Assembly (NCBI GenBank): GCA_030834045.1
Contig: JAURFZ010000060.1
Span: 1-7,848 of the forward strand
Length of the DNA: 7,848 nucleotides
DNA from: Burkholderiales bacterium
Lineage (GTDB): Bacteria; Pseudomonadota; Gammaproteobacteria; Burkholderiales; Burkholderiaceae_A
Direction: 5' to 3'
Shown here: in pieces, positions 6,699 through 7,848 of the stretch
Position numbering within the stretch: the first letter of the stretch is position 1
How the letters are laid out: every line of letters begins with the position of its first letter
Notes under the pieces: generated by a model
Databases searched by the model: none
What the model was told of the DNA's origin: nothing
Seen by the model: only the letters and a program-made list of their open reading frames with translations
Program-made: the position numbers and the translations under genes

Positions 6699-7848
6699 AG
6701 CCGGTCCTCGCCCTTGTAGGGCGCCCCAACGTAGGCAAGTCAACGCTCTTTAACCGGCTCACAAGGTCGCGCGACGCCTTGGTCGCCGACCTACCGGGTC
6801 TTACCCGTGACCGTCATTTTGGTGAGGGACGGCTTGGGCCCGGTGGCTACCTGGTCGTTGATACAGGGGGTTTTGAGCCCATTGCGAAAGACGGCATTCT
6901 TGCCGAGATGGCAAAGCAGACCGAGCAGGCCCTTCAAGAATCCGATGTCGCTATTTTTCTAACCGATGGTCGCGAGGGTCTTACGGGGCAGGACCATCGC
7001 ATAGCCCAGAGGCTTCGGCGCGCGGGCCGGCCGGTTATTTTGGCTGTCAACAAACTTGAAGGCCTCACCGCCCAGGGTCGCACGTCGGAGTTCTACGAAC
7101 TCGGTCTCGGTGAGCCGCATGCCCTATCAGCCGCCCATGGCGACGGGGTGCATGCGCTGATCGACAGAGCGCTTGGGCTGCTCGTACCTGAAGCCAAAGC
7201 CGATGTGGATGCCCTGGACTCCGATCTGGAATCGAAGGCTGAAGGGGCCTTGGAGACTGGTCAGGATGAAGCCGAGTTTGATAGGGGGTTGCGGCTTGCC
7301 ATTGTTGGGCGTCCGAACGTGGGCAAGTCCACCCTGGTGAATGCCCTGATGGGTGAAGAGCGTGTGATCGCCTTTGATCAACCGGGAACCACACGCGATG
7401 CCATTGAGATTGAATTTCAGTTCAATGACCAACCCTTTCGACTCATTGACACCGCTGGGCTGCGACGACGTGGCCGGGTCTTTGAGACCATTGAGAAGTT
7501 CTCAGTCATTAAAACCCTTCAGGCCGTCGAGTCCTCAAACGTCGTCATTCTGGTGCTTGATGCCCAGCAAGATATTTCTGATCAAGACGCCCAGATTGCA
7601 AGCTTTATTACCGAGGCGGGGCGCGCCCTGGTGGTGGCCGTGAACAAGTGGGATGGCATTGATTTCGCTGCCCGCGAAGAGGCCAAGCGGCTTCTGGGTC
7701 GCAAGCTACCTTTTCTGTATTGGGCAAAAACCCACTTTATTTCCGCCCGCCGTGGTCAGGGGCTCGATGCCCTGATGCGCTCGGTGCTGCATGCCTACGA
7801 GGCGGCGACCCGCAAGCTGTCGACCCCGCGCCTAACCCGGGTCCTTCG
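6695..7848 (+). CDS. der: Ribosome biogenesis GTPase Der (EngA), 3' end missing
   Basis: Der is an essential GTPase with two tandem G domains that acts in late 50S subunit assembly. The frame opens with GTG at 6695, overlapping the bamB stop as GTGA, and stays open to the right edge: 384 residues of an expected 450 or so. G domain 1 has P-loop GRPNVGKS (9-16), DTGGF (56-60) and the G4 motif NKLE (119-122), with Glu where Asp is canonical. An acidic linker at about 165-198 follows. G domain 2 has P-loop GRPNVGKS (205-212), DTAGLRRRGRV from 252 and NKWD (317-320). The last residues (AYEAATRKLSTPRLTRVL) are the start of the C-terminal KH-like domain, so only that domain is cut. The ribosome binding site is weak, suggesting coupling to bamB translation. 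In related genomes hfq follows, which cannot be seen here. Confidence 0.96.
   Translation, partial: MKPVLALVGRPNVGKSTLFNRLTRSRDALVADLPGLTRDRHFGEGRLGPGGYLVVDTGGFEPIAKDGILAEMAKQTEQALQESDVAIFLTDGREGLTGQDHRIAQRLRRAGRPVILAVNKLEGLTAQGRTSEFYELGLGEPHALSAAHGDGVHALIDRALGLLVPEAKADVDALDSDLESKAEGALETGQDEAEFDRGLRLAIVGRPNVGKSTLVNALMGEERVIAFDQPGTTRDAIEIEFQFNDQPFRLIDTAGLRRRGRVFETIEKFSVIKTLQAVESSNVVILVLDAQQDISDQDAQIASFITEAGRALVVAVNKWDGIDFAAREEAKRLLGRKLPFLYWAKTHFISARRGQGLDALMRSVLHAYEAATRKLSTPRLTRVL

Overview
The window is a stretch of core housekeeping genes from a high-GC betaproteobacterium, most likely of the order Burkholderiales. The gene order ndk - rlmN - ispG - hisS - yfgM-like - bamB - der is the conserved betaproteobacterial order. 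IspG is the long form typical of this class (about 438 residues against 372 in E. coli), and RlmN, HisS and Der all match the proteobacterial forms closely. I cannot name the genus.

Layout: positions 1-373 hold the 5' part of a minus-strand gene for a BAX inhibitor-1/YccA-like membrane protein, cut by the left edge. Positions 374-567 are a divergent intergenic region with candidate promoters and two small inverted repeats. From 568 to the right edge, seven genes run on the plus strand. ndk (568-993) is followed by a 44-base gap. Then rlmN, ispG, hisS, a yfgM-like TPR gene, bamB and der follow with every junction overlapping (8, 4, 8, 1 and 4 bases). der starts with GTG at 6695 and runs off the right edge just inside its C-terminal KH-like domain.

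The cluster combines nucleotide supply (Ndk), rRNA/tRNA methylation and ribosome assembly (RlmN, Der), histidyl-tRNA charging (HisS), isoprenoid precursor synthesis (IspG) and envelope protein handling (the YfgM-like translocon partner and the BamB lipoprotein of outer-membrane assembly). The tight overlaps suggest one co-transcribed and translationally coupled unit, perhaps starting upstream of ndk.

I see no mobile element, CRISPR array, RNA gene, phage gene or unrecognised protein family, and nothing that looks like a new system. The points worth a second look are modest: the missing pilF/rodZ-type genes between rlmN and ispG, a nine-G tract inside ispG, overlapping divergent promoter candidates and A/T palindromes ahead of ndk, an NKxE instead of NKxD motif in the first GTPase domain of Der, and unusually frequent CTT leucine codons.
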